This document shows, piece by piece, positions 22,576 through 34,610 of a DNA stretch of 64,000 nucleotides (position 1 is its first letter; every line of letters begins with the position of its first letter). The notes under the pieces were generated by a model. The model made no database searches, had not been told where the DNA came from, and worked only from the letters and a program-made list of their open reading frames with translations. The stretch spans positions 992,001-1,056,000 of the forward strand of contig JANTUC010000010.1 in the NCBI GenBank assembly GCA_026873275.1. The letters run 5' to 3'. The position numbers and the translations under genes are program-made. The DNA is from Pseudopithomyces maydicus (Eukaryota > Ascomycota > Dothideomycetes > Pleosporales > Didymosphaeriaceae).

Positions 22576-23960
22576 TATCGTCTGCGACTAGGAGCATCTT
22601 GGCCTGGCTGCGCTGGGTCATCCGTGCCAACGGCAACTATTCAGCAGCGGGAGCGAAAATAGGCAGGTTGTGCCACGCTGATTGGCCGACAGCTATAATT
22701 TCCTTAGCCAGTCCACCCCGCATGCATAGATACATCTGGCCGTGTCCTGGTCGGAAGTCCGATGGCCTCCCAAAATCGGAGGTAGGAATGCTGAGCAAGG
22801 CAGCAGGGCAGAGGAATTAAATTGAAGCGCCGCAGCCGATCAGGGAGCCTGATCCCAGCAGTGATGGGCACGATACGGCTAGCGCAGGGCGGGAGAGCAG
22901 CATGCCGTGGCTCATGCACCGCACTTCAGGGTCATGTTGCCGTCTTCTGCAGGGTCAGAAAGGCCTCCGACTCCGACCTGGTGGACACGACGGTTCGTTG
23001 TTGGACGCTTCGTGTAAACCCTACTTCATTCGTATACGGCATTCTGACAGGGCCACGACGGATACGCACGCTCGGAAGGCTATCGTGTGTGAGACAGCCG
23101 TGATTCTACTTGAGCAGAGGAGCATGTGGCCGTTACCGGACGCGCTGTCTGCCAACCAGCCGCGACACTGCACCGTGTCTCGTCGCCATGGCACTGTTTG
23201 CGTTGAGCCTGGAAAGAAATTCCATGCACGATGACGAAGAGCCCATGGCCAAGCTTTTCCCTGAGATGCAACAAAGTCAAGCTGTATCTTGTGTGCACCG
23301 TGAGCACCGCATCTGCCCATCACAGCAGTTAGCACCGTAAGGCGGCTACTCGGCGGCGAAGCGGCATATCAGCCGCCCGCCGTGCAGCCGACAACGCTCA
23401 GGCCGGGGCGGAGCGCTGAGCGGCCATGGCATGCTGGGGCATTTGCAGATCGACGATCTTATCGAGTTTGGGCCACAGAGGCGTTCGTGCAGTGGACAGG
23501 ACTGTCTGTTGTTGCCAAAAGATGGAGACTGCGCTCGGAAGAAAGAATGGCATAGCATCAGCAGAATGACAGCCTGTTGGTCAGACGCGCGCTGATGAGA
23601 TTCAAGTGCGTCCTAGACGAGACCAATGGGCTTCTGCAACAACGAGCACACCAGGCCAAGGTGCGAAGACGGCGTTTTTGTTTTGCCCTGCAGCATGGGT
23701 GCTTCAGAACCAGAGAGGCCTTTGATAGCAGATGGATCTGAGCCACGGGCGTGTTCACCACTTGGAGGTGTACGGTACTGTGTACTGGATGGCAGTGCAT
23801 GGCATGGCGAGGTGGCGGAAACATGACTGGCTGACTAACCGCGCCATGTCCTCCGTCAGTTACTCCATCGGACGCATCCGCACGTCCCTCGTACCCAAGT
23901 ATGTACGGCATAGCATGCACGACAGTTCAGTAGATACTTTGGGTGTCTAAGTACTTGGCT

Positions 23961-23984
23961 TAGGTAGGTAGGTACCTGGGTACC
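23961..23984. repeat. TAGG / GGTACC-rich short repeat
   Basis: TAGGTAGGTAGG followed directly by GTACCTGGGTACC. Related TAGGTAG words recur nearby (about 23991). Confidence 0.6.
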
Positions 23985-24000
23985 CGTGGACTAGGTAGCA

Positions 24001-24008
24001 TCACGTGA
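24001..24008. promoter_or_regulatory. Palindromic E-box TCACGTGA
   Basis: Perfect CACGTG core with symmetric flanks, about 590 bp upstream of the AflR-like start. CACGTG is a binding site class of bHLH proteins; use here is inferred only. Confidence 0.45.
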
Positions 24009-24499
24009 GACACGGGGGCCCGGACCTCTCCACCACTCGACCACTCCACTCCAGGGCTCCACTCCCTCCACGGGCGACCTCCACTGGTCGACATGGACAA
24101 CGACAATGACATGGCGTGTTGCAACCGGCGACGTGCTAATGTGCTAATTGCTTCCAAGGTTCGCCCTGCACATGCTCTGACGCCAAACCAGACGCGAGCA
24201 GATAAGATCGCGGAGCACGCACAGGGCAACGGCGGCACTGCAAACTGCAAAGCGCTCACCTCGACATGCAGGCCAGCGTACACATGGGCTAGGCTGCATG
24301 GAGCATGCGGTGGGCCTGTAAGATCTCAGCCCCAGTCCAAGAGGCCAACAACGCCAGCTCTGCAAGGACAGGGTCGGTGCAGGCCCGAGCGTCAGCTTGA
24401 CGCCCACCGGAGACCATCCTGGTACATTGCTCTATTCCTTCACGATCGCTGCCCATTGCGGCTTAGCGCTTTTGCGTCTGCAGCCACCTGCAGCGCTCG

Positions 24500-24507
24500 T
24501 ATATAAT
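24500..24507 (+). promoter_or_regulatory. TATA box of the AflR-like gene
   Basis: TATATAAT, 90-97 bp upstream of the ATG at 24597, giving room for a leader of roughly 60 nt. The stretch between is C/A-rich as expected for a fungal 5' leader. Confidence 0.55.
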
Positions 24508-24596
24508 ACCTACGCTGCTCCGTTCAGCAAAGACCATCATCTCAGAGTACTCCCAGTGGAACACACGCACAACCGTCCACTACCCATACCCACGCA

Positions 24597-26076
24597 ATGT
24601 TCCAGGCTGCTCATCAGTCCTTCACTTCCCAGCCCTCGTCTGCTCCCGCTGTGAACGCAATGGCAGCTGTGCCGCCCCAGACCACCATGCTCACCGGGCC
24701 CAACGGCGAGCAGAAGCCTCGCAAGCTGCGAGCTTCATGCGATGCTTGCTCCCGTGCCAAGGTCAAGTGTGACAAAGTCAGACCTACCTGCCACCGCTGC
24801 GGCAACATGGGCATCTGCTGCAACTACTCGCCATCCATGAGGTACGCTCTTTGTCTTCGCCCCCCACCCGTCTCCCAGCTCACCACCCACCAGGTTGGGA
24901 AAACCACGCAAGAACAGGAATCCCGATGGCACCATCATGCGCGATGTCTCTCCTGCTAACCCATCTGCCTCCTTGAGCCTGAACCTGAGCCAACGCCCAG
25001 ACATGATCCCCCGCACAACAAGCTACACAACCGAGAGCTCTCCCGAGCCTGCCGATCCATTCTTCTTCGGACCTGCTACCCCAGAGTATCACTTCCAGGA
25101 TGCCTACCTGCCTACTGCTTTCGAAGGCAGCCAGTCGCCCTTCTCAGAGACGAGTTCCTTCATCAACGGCTGGTCCAACGACGATCACTTGATGTTCACA
25201 AGCCCCTCGGAAATCTTCACCAGCATGCCCCCATTTTCCACTTCGCCCTATGCAAGCCACAACCGCACCTCGAGCACACACAGCCAGCCCGAGATGTTCG
25301 CACCCATGGAGGGTCTAAACTCGCCTCTGGCCAGCCCGACCTTCTTCGGAATGTCAGACCAGCAGAGCCTGCCTCTGTTCAGCCACGACAAGATGACTGT
25401 GTCTCCCCCAGCCATGGCTCAGACCCCTCTCCCAACGCCCCCGGTATCCACCACGGCTTCCAGCCACGACTGCACGCAGTTCGCCTTCCAGACGCTCAAC
25501 AGTCTCTACTCGCCGCCAGCCTCCCAGCCAGCTGCCGGTGACTTCAACGGGTCCTCCAATGGCCTGCCCACACTCGATGTCGTCATCACTACCAACAAGT
25601 CTGCAGTTGACAAGCTTTTTGTCCTCCTAGGTTGCCCTTGCTCGTCCAACCCGCACTTCTCCACGACCATAGCTTTTACTATCGTCAAGATTCTCTCGTG
25701 GTATCAAGCCATCTCTGGTGCCAACCACTCGGAAGCCGACTCCCCCATCACTCAGATGGAGGCTTTCTCTCACTCTCCCGTGTCTCTAAGCGACTTTGGG
25801 TCCATGAGTGAGAATGATGACTCGTACCGTGCCCAGCTTGTGCTCACCGAGCTGCGTAAAGTGGAGAAGCTCATCGATAAGTTTTCCGAGCGCTACACCA
25901 AGAATGCGAACCATGCCGAGACTGGCATCAATGGCGCCGTCTACAGCGCGCTAGAATCACTCCTGCGTACTCGTGTGCGCGACACTTTCAAAGTCACCAT
26001 GCGCAACGCACCCGAGGACGTCAAACGACAAGTTGCGTCTCGATCCCACGGCCGGTCCCGCACGCACACACTATAG
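24597..26076 (+). CDS. Zn(II)2Cys6 transcription factor with AflR-like domain
   Basis: join(24597..24841, 24894..26076), 475 residues, one 52-nt intron. After a short Gln/Pro-rich start, residues about 45-75 form a complete binuclear zinc cluster, C-x2-C-x6-C-x6-C-x2-C-x6-C (CDACSRAKVKCDKVRPTC then HRCGNMGICC), followed across the splice by YSPSMRLGKPRKNRNPDGT, the basic linker typical of AflR-family regulators. A Ser/Pro-rich middle leads to a C-terminal AflR-type segment (VDKLFVLLGCPCSSNPHFST, IAFTIVKILSWYQAISG, LVLTELRKVEKLIDKFSERY). AflR proteins switch on secondary-metabolite clusters, but no biosynthetic genes surround this one, so a developmental or general role is just as likely. It stands alone between 4.8 kb and 3.3 kb of gene-free DNA. 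Confidence 0.9.
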
Positions 26077-27622
26077 GGGTCTTGTGTTTTGTCTTTGTTT
26101 TTTTCTTCTGTCTTTTGCACGGTATAGCGCTATCCTATAGACTTGGGGGCCCCACGGCTTTGGGAGGGTCACGTCATTTTTCAGCACGAAAACGTCTGCT
26201 TGTCTCAATTCATGTACCTTGATCTGCTCCGCCTCGCCTGGCTTGGAAAGAAATAGACTTTGCTTCTCATGTACATATTTTTGGAACGAGTAGGACAGGC
26301 AGGCAAGGGGCGGTGTCGTCGCACACGCAGCAGGCACTACGAAGGTGCAGGGGCGGACGGGTAACGAATGTCAGGCCTGCGTCACACTAGGGTGGGCAGG
26401 CAATGCAAGGCAAGGCCATGAACGAAATGAAATGAAATGAAGATGCACTTGGCTTACGCGCTTGTTTCTCTGCCTCGTCGATGGTCACATTTCTTACGGG
26501 CTGGTGTGTCACCTGGGCACCCAATGTCCACGGGTGGCACGAGCAGTGTCGGTCGGGGGGACGAGGACGAGGGATGGTTTGCCCAGGAGCCAGGTGCGCA
26601 GCCAACGACGGGCGGCCCCAGCCTTGGCTATTGCCACCCCCAAAAAAGCCGTTGGCGACAGGAGAAGCAACAGGACGGCGTCGCACTCGTGTTCATCTAA
26701 TCACAGCGCGACAGACTAATGGATGCTGTGCTGAGATGCGCGGCACTGGTCCGCAGGTACTGTACCCAGGCAGTTCGGCCCCCAACTCGCAGCGTCCATC
26801 CGGCGCCTTGGAAAAGGCAATGTCCTCGTTCTGATGTAGGTAGGGCTACGACTGGCTGGGCGGATCCGGGCAGTCGGGTGTGTCGAGTCGTCATCTTGCC
26901 TTGCTGGTCGGGAGGCGAGTGCCTTGCACAATCGCATCGCTCCGGGGGCGACTCCGCTGCAAGTGGGGAAAGGCTTGGTGGTGATGATATTTCGGGGAGT
27001 GGGTTCGTAAGGTGGCAGTCGGCGCAGAGGTGCGAACAAGCGATCGGAGGGTTGCGAGGATGCGACGCGGCGCGGGCGCCGTTGAGCTGGGAGGCGCCGG
27101 CTAGGGCATGGAACGGCAATGGTGGGTGCAGATCGGTGTAGGCGGCCAGGGACCGTCGACGGGGCTGGCAGATGGCTTTGTGCCGTGGTCAGCGCTTTCC
27201 ATGGTCTAAAAGGTCTAAAATAGCAGGCAGGCAGGCGGGCATGCAAAGTGTGGATGGCTATCTGTGTGCTTTCTACTATTATCTGATCGCTCATAAGCCT
27301 TCGTTCGATCTCTTCCAAGCTTTGTCTCCGCCCGATGCACCTCGACACGCCGCGAGCCTTCACGCGTCTGTCGGCAAGCAGAAAGACAAGCGGCCGGGAG
27401 CGCAGCTGCCCTCTGCTGTGATTTGGCGATGGCCGGTAGGGCGTGCAGGCGTTGCTTACAGGCGCGCCGTGGTGGAGGATAGCTATCGACACCACCCCCG
27501 CAGATCTACGTGATGCTTGTTTGGACCCTTGGATTCCATTCCTGCTCTCCGCCCGCCCTGACAAGCCCCCCGCGGCCACGGCACGGCGGAGAGACGGACG
27601 TCCCTGGCGGAGTGCCACGAGC

Positions 27623-27709
27623 GTTATCGTCGTTATCGTCGTCGTCGTCGTCGCCATCATCGTCGCCATCGTCGCCATCGTCGTTATCGTCGTCGTCGTC
27701 GCCGCCGTC
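27623..27709. repeat. Imperfect CGT/CGC trinucleotide repeat
   Basis: About 87 bp built from CGT, TAT, CAT and CGC triplets (CGTCGTCGT tracts broken by TTATCGT and CCATCGT). Compositionally simple microsatellite in non-coding DNA. Confidence 0.85.
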
Positions 27710-28225
27710 ATCTGCTCGTCGGAGGACCCGCTGCCTGGACGTCTGTTAGCTCGACTCGCGGGGCGACAATGTCACGGCGAGGCCGCTTCGGGCCTAGGGG
27801 CCGGCGGGCGTGAATGTGCACACTGTACCTAGCGTAGGTACCCAGTGTAGGCACCAAGTGCAGCGGGCTGCCAAACGACTTCAGGGCCTCAGGCTGGACC
27901 CTGAGAATCGCAGAGACGCAGGGAGCGAAGGATGGCTTTTTCAGATCGTCGATCGCACCACGTGTGCTGATTATATGTTGCTCCAAACCAACAGCAGCCC
28001 ATGGCCGCCTAGGGGACGCCAACAACGACGTGGATCCGCCTGAGCCCGCCGCCGGTAGCGCTCCGCCGTAGCCGCTCCCTCTTGTGCCGCTCGGCCCTCG
28101 CCAGACCGACCCAACAGTGCGTGCTGACCTCTCCCCGCCTGTTGGAGGCTTGTGATAGTCGCCACCCAATGCCTGCTCCACCACCCAGCCCTTGCCCCCC
28201 TTGTGGAGAAGCCAACCTCGCCTGC

Positions 28226-28269
28226 CACATCCACATCCACATCCACATCCACATCCACGTCCACATCCC
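28226..28269. repeat. Hexanucleotide repeat (CCACAT)n
   Basis: About seven units of CCACAT, one with CCACGT. Non-coding microsatellite. Confidence 0.85.
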
Positions 28270-29424
28270 GGTGGCCCTGCGCCAGACCCTGCAGGGAAGA
28301 CACATAATCACATAATCACGCACTCGTCGCTCCACATGGTGCCTTTTGCTGTGCCTCCCAGGTGCTCAAGCTCGCCTTGGTATCCCTACTCGCACCAATA
28401 ACCCGCTCCATCTCCACAATCCGATGCATCCCCGTCGCTTATTCCATTGTCCATCCACAGCCGTCGTGTTCCCCATGCCAGTGCATGCCTATGTAAGTAG
28501 ACTACCGGTAGATGCCTTCCTACGTAGCCTGCTGCAGTCAGCCGACCCACTTTCTGTAATCTTCCTAGAACCCTTCTAGAAGACTGGCAGATGACGGCTG
28601 TCGGCGTGGCTGAAGCCACCACCTCACATCAATCGGCGATCGCAGCTTCGGAGACAGCTCCGATCCGCCGTCGGACCCCAGCGGCCTGCCTTGCCTCCGA
28701 TTGAATACGGAACAGAGCTTCAGACCCAACCATCTGGTCATTTTCCACCACAAGTCCCCACAAAAGAGACTCCGGGACCCATGTGGTAACAGGTAGTTCG
28801 AATTACCTTGCCTTCACCCATATTCAAAGAACACGTATTCGTACATGATGAATCTAATTTATAGGCATGCCCTTTCACCAAGGGAATGAATGAAGACTGG
28901 TTTATATTGCTGTTACTATAATGGATCTCAGGATTAAAAGTGGGAGCCTCGCTTAGCAGAATTTTATCGTCACACAGTTGGAAATGTATAGAGTTGCACT
29001 GGCAGGTAAGTAATCATAAAATTTAGCTCTAGTGAAAGCCAATGACCTGCCACCAAGCAAGAACACAAAACATATTGCTGTTCTCTACGATCGCTGCGGA
29101 ACCTTCGGCCGTGATTTTCACCCCAAATTTCAAGCCCTGCAGCTGCCATGGCTATGATCTCTGCATAAATTTGTGGTGATATATGGATTATCGAAGGTTT
29201 GTCCTAGCGGCAGTAATGGAATTTCTACTCGAGTAGTATTGTTCTGGTACAAGGTATGTATATGTGTAGAGAGGAAAAAAAGCCCCAAGAGGAGAATTGT
29301 GTATTACAAAACGAAACCTAACGCCCAAAGATGTATACTCTTAATGCACAGACCTCCCAATGTAATGCCAGTCAAACAAGACCAAATGTCGGGTATCATG
29401 CTCGCGTAGTTTTGTACAGCTTCT

Positions 29425-31210
29425 TCACAGCTTCACCGGCCACTTCTTCCTCATCGTAGTGCCATACTTGAAAATCAATGCCGGTACCGGGATCATACCT
29501 ACAGCCACAAAGCCCAACAAGCTGTTCCCCCAACCCAACCCTAAACTGCGATACATGCTTGGCCCAGCCAGTGGTAACACAGCGCCAAACAGCATACGCA
29601 CGCATGTCATCCCAGCCATGGCTGACGCCGCATAGTGTGGGAAAGAATCAACGATGTAGGTCTGGATGGGCATGAAAACACCCATGGATCCGAAACCGAA
29701 GGGAACGAGACCGATAATGGGGACAATCCAATGAACTTTGTAGTAAGTGCACCATCCATACCTAGATTCAATGTTAGTCCAACTCGTTTGCTAATCGATG
29801 TCACTAAAAGGGATGGACATACCAGAAGAATGATATAGGGATGAAAAATCCAAAGCCAAGGCAAGGTGCTAAACGGTACTCTGGCTCGTATACGTTGTTA
29901 TTCTTCTTGGTGAGTCTGATGATGGTGGCATCCGATGTCCGCGCGACAAAGAGAAGTCCTGCGAAGAATCCAACTCCAAGGCCGAGGTAGGCTAATCCAC
30001 AGATTTGAGGACTCCAGCCATAGGTTACGATATAAACCTGGGTAATAGTCGTGAACAGAAGGTACAGCAACCCGAATATGAATGCCATATACAAACTCAA
30101 GAAGAAAACAATAGGCGAGTGTGTAAGAAGCTTGAGCGGACGGATTATGCCTAGCTTCAGAACGGTCCCGGGAGAACGTGCTGCAGCATCTTTGTCGTGG
30201 GTGGCGATGTTCTGAAGCTCAGGCTGGTTCATTTCTTTCCTCAGTTTGGCCGTTTTGCGTTCCAAAATGACGGTATGGTTTGTTTCGCGCAATAGGATCA
30301 TCAGTCCACCAGAAATCAAACAAGAGGCGATGAAGACTACCCAGAAAACCCAACGCCAACCAGCTTGTTGGGCAATGAATCCACCAAGAATGGGGCCGAG
30401 AACAGGACCGAATAGGATGCCAGTGGAGTAAAAGGCCATGGCTTTCCCACGTTGTTCAGCGGGGAAGAGATCGGCAATGACGCCAGATCCAACGGTCAGA
30501 CATGCCGATCCTCCTACGCCTCCCAGAAAGCGCATGATGATGAGCCCAGCAAGATTAGGTGCCAAAGCACAACCAAGATCAAAAGCACAGAACATGACGT
30601 TGGCACTATTCAAGACAATACGGCGACCGTATATCTCAGAAAGAGGACCTAGAATGAGAGGACCAACGGCGAAGCCTAGGACAAAGACGCTCACGGCGAA
30701 TGCGCCAAGTATCTGCGATGTGTTGTGAAATTCGGCGTTCATGAAGCTCACAGCCGGGGCAAAGATCGAACTCGTCAAGGGACACAGGAAGGTAATGGCA
30801 GAGATAAGGGCCATGATGAACCATTTCCTGTTTTCCGGAAAATTACGAGGGTTCGAAGGGTCATCTTGTGAGTCCCATCCGACGAGGTTGTTTTCTAGGT
30901 CCATGAGTGGGAATATCTCGGGCGCTAGATGTTGTTTTTTCGTGCTTTTTCGTGAAAGGTGCTTCTCCAACTCGCTGCCGATGTCATTTTGACCCTGGTC
31001 GGGTTTCTAGAAGAGGTCAGCATTGGAACAGGAGCACCTAGCCCATATTCAACAACTGGGCCGCAGCGTGGATATATTCACCTGTATCGAGCTTGTTCCT
31101 GGCGACTCCCCTTCTGGTGGCATGGCTTTTTCAACATCGGTATCTGCGACTGTCTTTTCAAACTCGGAGCTCTCCCTCGAGGGAGCCGCCGTCTCCCCTG
31201 CAAGCGACAT
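29425..31210 (-). CDS. MFS drug:H+ antiporter (DHA1-type) exporter
   Basis: complement(join(29425..29761, 29823..31006, 31082..31210)), 549 residues. The first exon (MSLAGETAAPSRESSEFEKT..) and a cytosolic N-terminal tail lead to the DPSNPRNFPENRKW segment common in fungal DHA1 exporters. Twelve hydrophobic segments follow; the motif between helices 2 and 3 (GPLSEIYGRR) and motif C in helix 5 (GILFGPVLGPILGGFIAQQA) mark a proton-coupled antiporter. The end GTTMRKKWPVKL is cytosolic. It should sit in the plasma membrane and expel small molecules such as toxins, drugs or polyamines; the substrate cannot be told. Introns are 75 and 61 nt with clean borders. No biosynthetic genes adjoin it. Start at 31210 is the first ATG of the exon. 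Confidence 0.9.
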
Positions 31211-32672
31211 GGCGATGGAGAGGGGTGGGTGTTTGTTTTGTTTTGCAATCGGAATGCGATCTGATGTTTCTCGAAGTTTCTGTGGTTGATTTGGACGCAC
31301 AAAAGCGATGTCAGCGTAGCAAGATGGGTTCGTTGTTGAAACGTGAACAGACAAGGTCGAGTTGTGATGCGTGAGTCAAAGTCGGCAGAGGTGGGTCAGA
31401 TATACAACAGCAATCTGTGGACATAGGAACAATTAAGTCCGCGTACACCAACCCCAGAGAGGAAAAAGGCAGACAACAGGTCGGCCGCAGACGGTCGTAG
31501 CGGCAGTCCGCACGCAAATGCGGGGCCATAGCGCCGCCTTTGGTAATCCATTCTCGACAAGATTATTGTGCCTCCCGGCTCAAGGCTCCGAATGCCAGGG
31601 GGACTGGCTCGGTGTCTCGCATGCGTTTTGGAAGCGAGGGGGCTCGCGAACTATTCAAATGCTATGATAGGTCCAATTAGCAGCTTGCAAGTCACAGACA
31701 AGCTGCAGGATCCGAGGAACGGTGGAGCAGGGCTGAAGCTCGGCCTCTCGCGCGTTTGAGAGGCCGAAGACAGGGGCGGTAACACATCAATGCGCACCAG
31801 CTGTCAGGGCAGCAGACAGATCAGGACATAAGGAGGAGTTAAAGGCCATCAATATGGACGTTAAATTCCATATCAAAACATGACGAGGAGGTGGACAAAT
31901 CTTCCCAGGTCCTAGGGGAGTCGGATGCAGTGACGTCAATGGAAGGCGTGTACCCTAACTATCTCTTTCTGTCCTGAGCAAATACATACGCAAACAACAC
32001 GACTCGGCTTCTTACCATCTGCCAGACATGCTCCGAGCAATGGCGCCTCTTCTAATGCCGAATTCCAAGACCGCCACGATTTTGGAAGCTGCTTGAAGGC
32101 CGCTGAGGGAAAAAACGTGATCGGAAACTCGATTGCCACGTGCCGCTTCACCCGGGACTAGGTAGTTCCGCATGCCGACCTACCTCGAACCTTCATTACC
32201 TAGAGACAAAGTAGTGTTCGCGGGCAGCTGAGTGGAGAATCGAGGCTGCACGGGTCTTCCTACTCAGCGTCTAAGAGACGAACGTGCCGGGCGACTGTGC
32301 ATACTCATATATTTGTATTCGGATCCCCGCTTGCCGTAAGCACACTACTTTGGTGGGATGGTAGGTAGATAAGCACACTGCTTTGGTAGCAGCAACACAA
32401 CAAGGCAAGGGACAGCATCGCATTCATCGTTATTGTGAGTGGATTCTGGGAATCAGATGTGTTTTGAAGACTTTTTACGCCACCCCACCTCCTTCGAATC
32501 AGCAGGCAGACTCCAAATCACGACGCCTTTCTACAAAGTAACTAACAAGCTGAATGAAAAGACAAAGGCCGCCACAGAGCAGAAATCCTCCAACGCCTCT
32601 CCACCCATTTCCAACGCCCGTCTTGGAATAACAAAGCAGCATTACAGAAATCCAAATTAAACTCATACATGT
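31211..32672. other. Intergenic region upstream of the MFS gene
   Basis: 1.46 kb containing the MFS promoter (minus strand) and the 3' flank of the bHLH gene. A 16-bp word AGCACACTACTTTGGT recurs with one mismatch (about 32339 and 32372). No gene recognised. Confidence 0.5.
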
Positions 32673-34062
32673 TCATCCGGTCAATAGATCCTTGACACTC
32701 ATACCGCGGCCTCCACCTTGGCCTGATGTGCTGCCACTCCAGTTTCTTCTGTCGGTATTCAGCATCAGCAGCGCCTCGGTAGCCTCGTGATCCTCCCGAT
32801 CGGCCTGTGGGGCTAGTGCTGGCGAAGTCAGGGCAAAGCCACCACCCACGGGGCCAGAGAGAGGTTTTGTTAGACGTAGCGGCCGGGAAGGGGTTTTGAA
32901 ATTGCGTCAGGGATGGGGTTTGTGCCCCAAAAGCTGGTGATGGCTGGACCAGGGGCGAAGCAGCGGTGGAGCGGATAGAGGAGGACAGTGAGTAGTGGTG
33001 TGGGTCCGAGGGCTGGAGTGCGGGGGACATGGTAGCCGAGTAGTTCTGAACGTCGCCGGGATGGAGGGCTGGGGAGGTGGTAGTCGAGTAGACGCTGCGG
33101 TCCGAGGGGTATATGGCAGGCGAGGCAGTCGCAAAATGGTAACCCGGCGGGGGTTTTGGGGGGCGGTGTGCTTGGGTGAAACGGCGTCGGACATGTCTTC
33201 GTCTTCGTCATCCTCATCGTCGTCGTCGTTGTCGCCTTCGTCGTCGTGGATGCTGTCGCGGATGGCGCCCGTCTGGACGGCAAGTGGGGGTCGCTCCCGC
33301 TGTGGGGATGTGGGCGTGGGCGAGGCTCGCCTCGGACGGTGGGCCGTCTTCAAGTCGGCAACACATTGCTGCAGGTATCGCATGTACTCGATGCTCGCCT
33401 AGAAGCGGTCAGCATCCGCGTCTGCACAGCGGGTCATCATGTCGGGGTCGCACCTGCAAAATGGCGAGCTTGTGCATCTCCTGCCCCGCACATGCAGGTA
33501 TCATATCTTTCAGCACGCCAAACTCCTCGTTCATCTTGGACCTCCGCCTGCGCTCGATCAAGCTGTGGGCCGTCTTGCGAGCAATCTTCCGGCCTGCCGC
33601 AGTCGTGTTGCCTGGCTGCTTCTTCTTCCCACTGGCGGGCGTCGGCTTTGCGGTCGGGGCGGGCGCATCGGCGGGCGTCGGCTGCTCGTGCGACTCCTTG
33701 GGCTTCATCTGGATGATTTTGCGCGAGCGAGTCGGCGGCGGCGGCAGCGAGTAGTCATCCTTGGTGACGACGCTCTGGGTGTTGGCCGGGCGCTTCCGCG
33801 ATGCTGGCGCCGTCTTGGTCGTGGCCGCCGGAGAGGCTGGAGACAAGGGCCGGTAGGACGAGTCCGAGGCGTTGGATGCCGACGAAGAGCTTTCGGTGGT
33901 GCTGCCGCGGGAGCCAGCTATGGCGGCGGGGGGCAGGGCGAAGGTCTTGTCGAACGGGCCAGCATTCGCACTGTTCTTGCCGGTGATGTCGGTCGAGGGC
34001 GCCGGGGTGGGAGGGAAGCTGGGACGCGGCATGATGGTTCGCTGGGCTGCTGGGGCGCTCAT
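32673..34062 (-). CDS. bHLH transcription factor, reading frame disturbed twice in exon 2
   Basis: complement(join(32673..33398, 33454..34062)). MSAPAAQRTIMPRPSFPPTP opens a Pro/Ser-rich half; the basic helix-loop-helix spans the single 55-nt intron: RKTAHSLIERRRRSKMNEEF, then LKDMIPACAGQEMHKLAILQ joined to ASIEYMRYLQQCVADLK. The basic His-Glu-Arg pattern (H..IERRRR) predicts binding to CACGTG-type E-boxes. An acidic stretch and repeated SPAL motifs (SPAIYPS, SPALHPG, SPALQPS) follow, and the tail EALLMLNTDRR..GRGMSVKDLL is the conserved end of this fungal family. To connect these, the frame must gain one base near the plus-strand G6 run (33158-33163) and shift back between about 32950 and 32830. 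I regard the gene as probably intact in life. Confidence 0.8.
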
Positions 34063-34610
34063 AGGGAAGCCAGAGAGCCGTCGGCGTCCAATGCTCGCTG
34101 CTGCTCGAGGCCAGGAACTGGAGGACAGAGTCAACAGTTGACGAGTCGAGGAGCCGACGCTGGAAACATTGCGGCGGGCAGTGTCGCGTGCAGTATGGCA
34201 TGCGATTGCATGTGCAGCCAATCAGCGCCTCGGCTGAGGGCACGAGAGCTCAACGGCGCTCCAAACCCGCCTCGAGCCACCCAGCCAGTAGACCGGAGGG
34301 GGTCCAGCTCGTGCTCCTTCACACCAGATCTGCCACCTGCCACCTGCTCCTCTGGCCCTCGCCTCTGGCCCTCGCCTCAACCTTGGGTCCACCGCCCTCC
34401 CACGCCCTCCCACACGTCTGCCCCTCTGGACGGCCCTGGAGCACCGTGGAACGCCGTGGGACGCCGTCGCTGCTAGACTGGAACAACCTTCACACTGTCC
34501 CCGCGTCAACGAGAAACCATGGTAGATTACTGTACTGTATGCATCTGTATTCATCTCCTGAAAATCCTGAAAATCCTGAAAACCCTGCCACTAGAGCGCA
34601 ATGCTGGTAT
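34063..34610. other. Upstream region of the bHLH gene
   Basis: 548 bp between two minus-strand genes: bHLH promoter and ERB1 3' flank. Pyrimidine-rich centre; a 10-bp tandem repeat lies near the ERB1 end. Confidence 0.5.
34557..34588. repeat. Three-copy tandem repeat CTGAAAATCC
   Basis: Three near-identical 10-bp units about 25-55 bp downstream of the ERB1 stop codon. Confidence 0.8.

Larger units (their letters stand above)
19760..24596. other. 4.8-kb region without recognisable genes
   Basis: The first ~0.5 kb looks AT-rich, the rest GC-balanced to GC-rich. Open frames up to about 250 codons occur on both strands but show skewed, Arg/Ser/Cys-rich translations, no domains and no plausible introns. 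It holds short tandem repeats and, at its right end, an E-box and TATA box leading into the AflR-like gene. It may be an extended regulatory region or hold non-coding transcripts; nothing in it proves either. Confidence 0.5.
26077..29424. other. 3.3-kb region without recognisable genes
   Basis: GC-rich from about 26.4 to 28.8 kb, with trinucleotide and hexanucleotide repeats; more AT-rich beyond 28.8 kb. A 331-codon minus-strand frame (26716-27711) is Arg/Pro/Ser/Thr-rich, begins inside the trinucleotide repeat and has no domain, so it is not called. The 3' end of the transcription-factor gene and of the MFS gene lie at the two edges. Confidence 0.5.

Noticed and set aside
26716..27711. 331-codon open frame on the minus strand
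   Set aside because: Starts inside a trinucleotide repeat (Thr/Met/Ile-rich start), Arg/Pro/Ser-rich throughout, no domain, no supporting splice pattern; typical of chance frames in GC-rich DNA.
28009..28335. Frame with WTWMWMWM repeats
   Set aside because: Direct product of the CCACAT microsatellite.
33439..34476. 345-codon plus-strand frame
   Set aside because: Antisense of the bHLH gene, Arg/Gly-rich, no domain.
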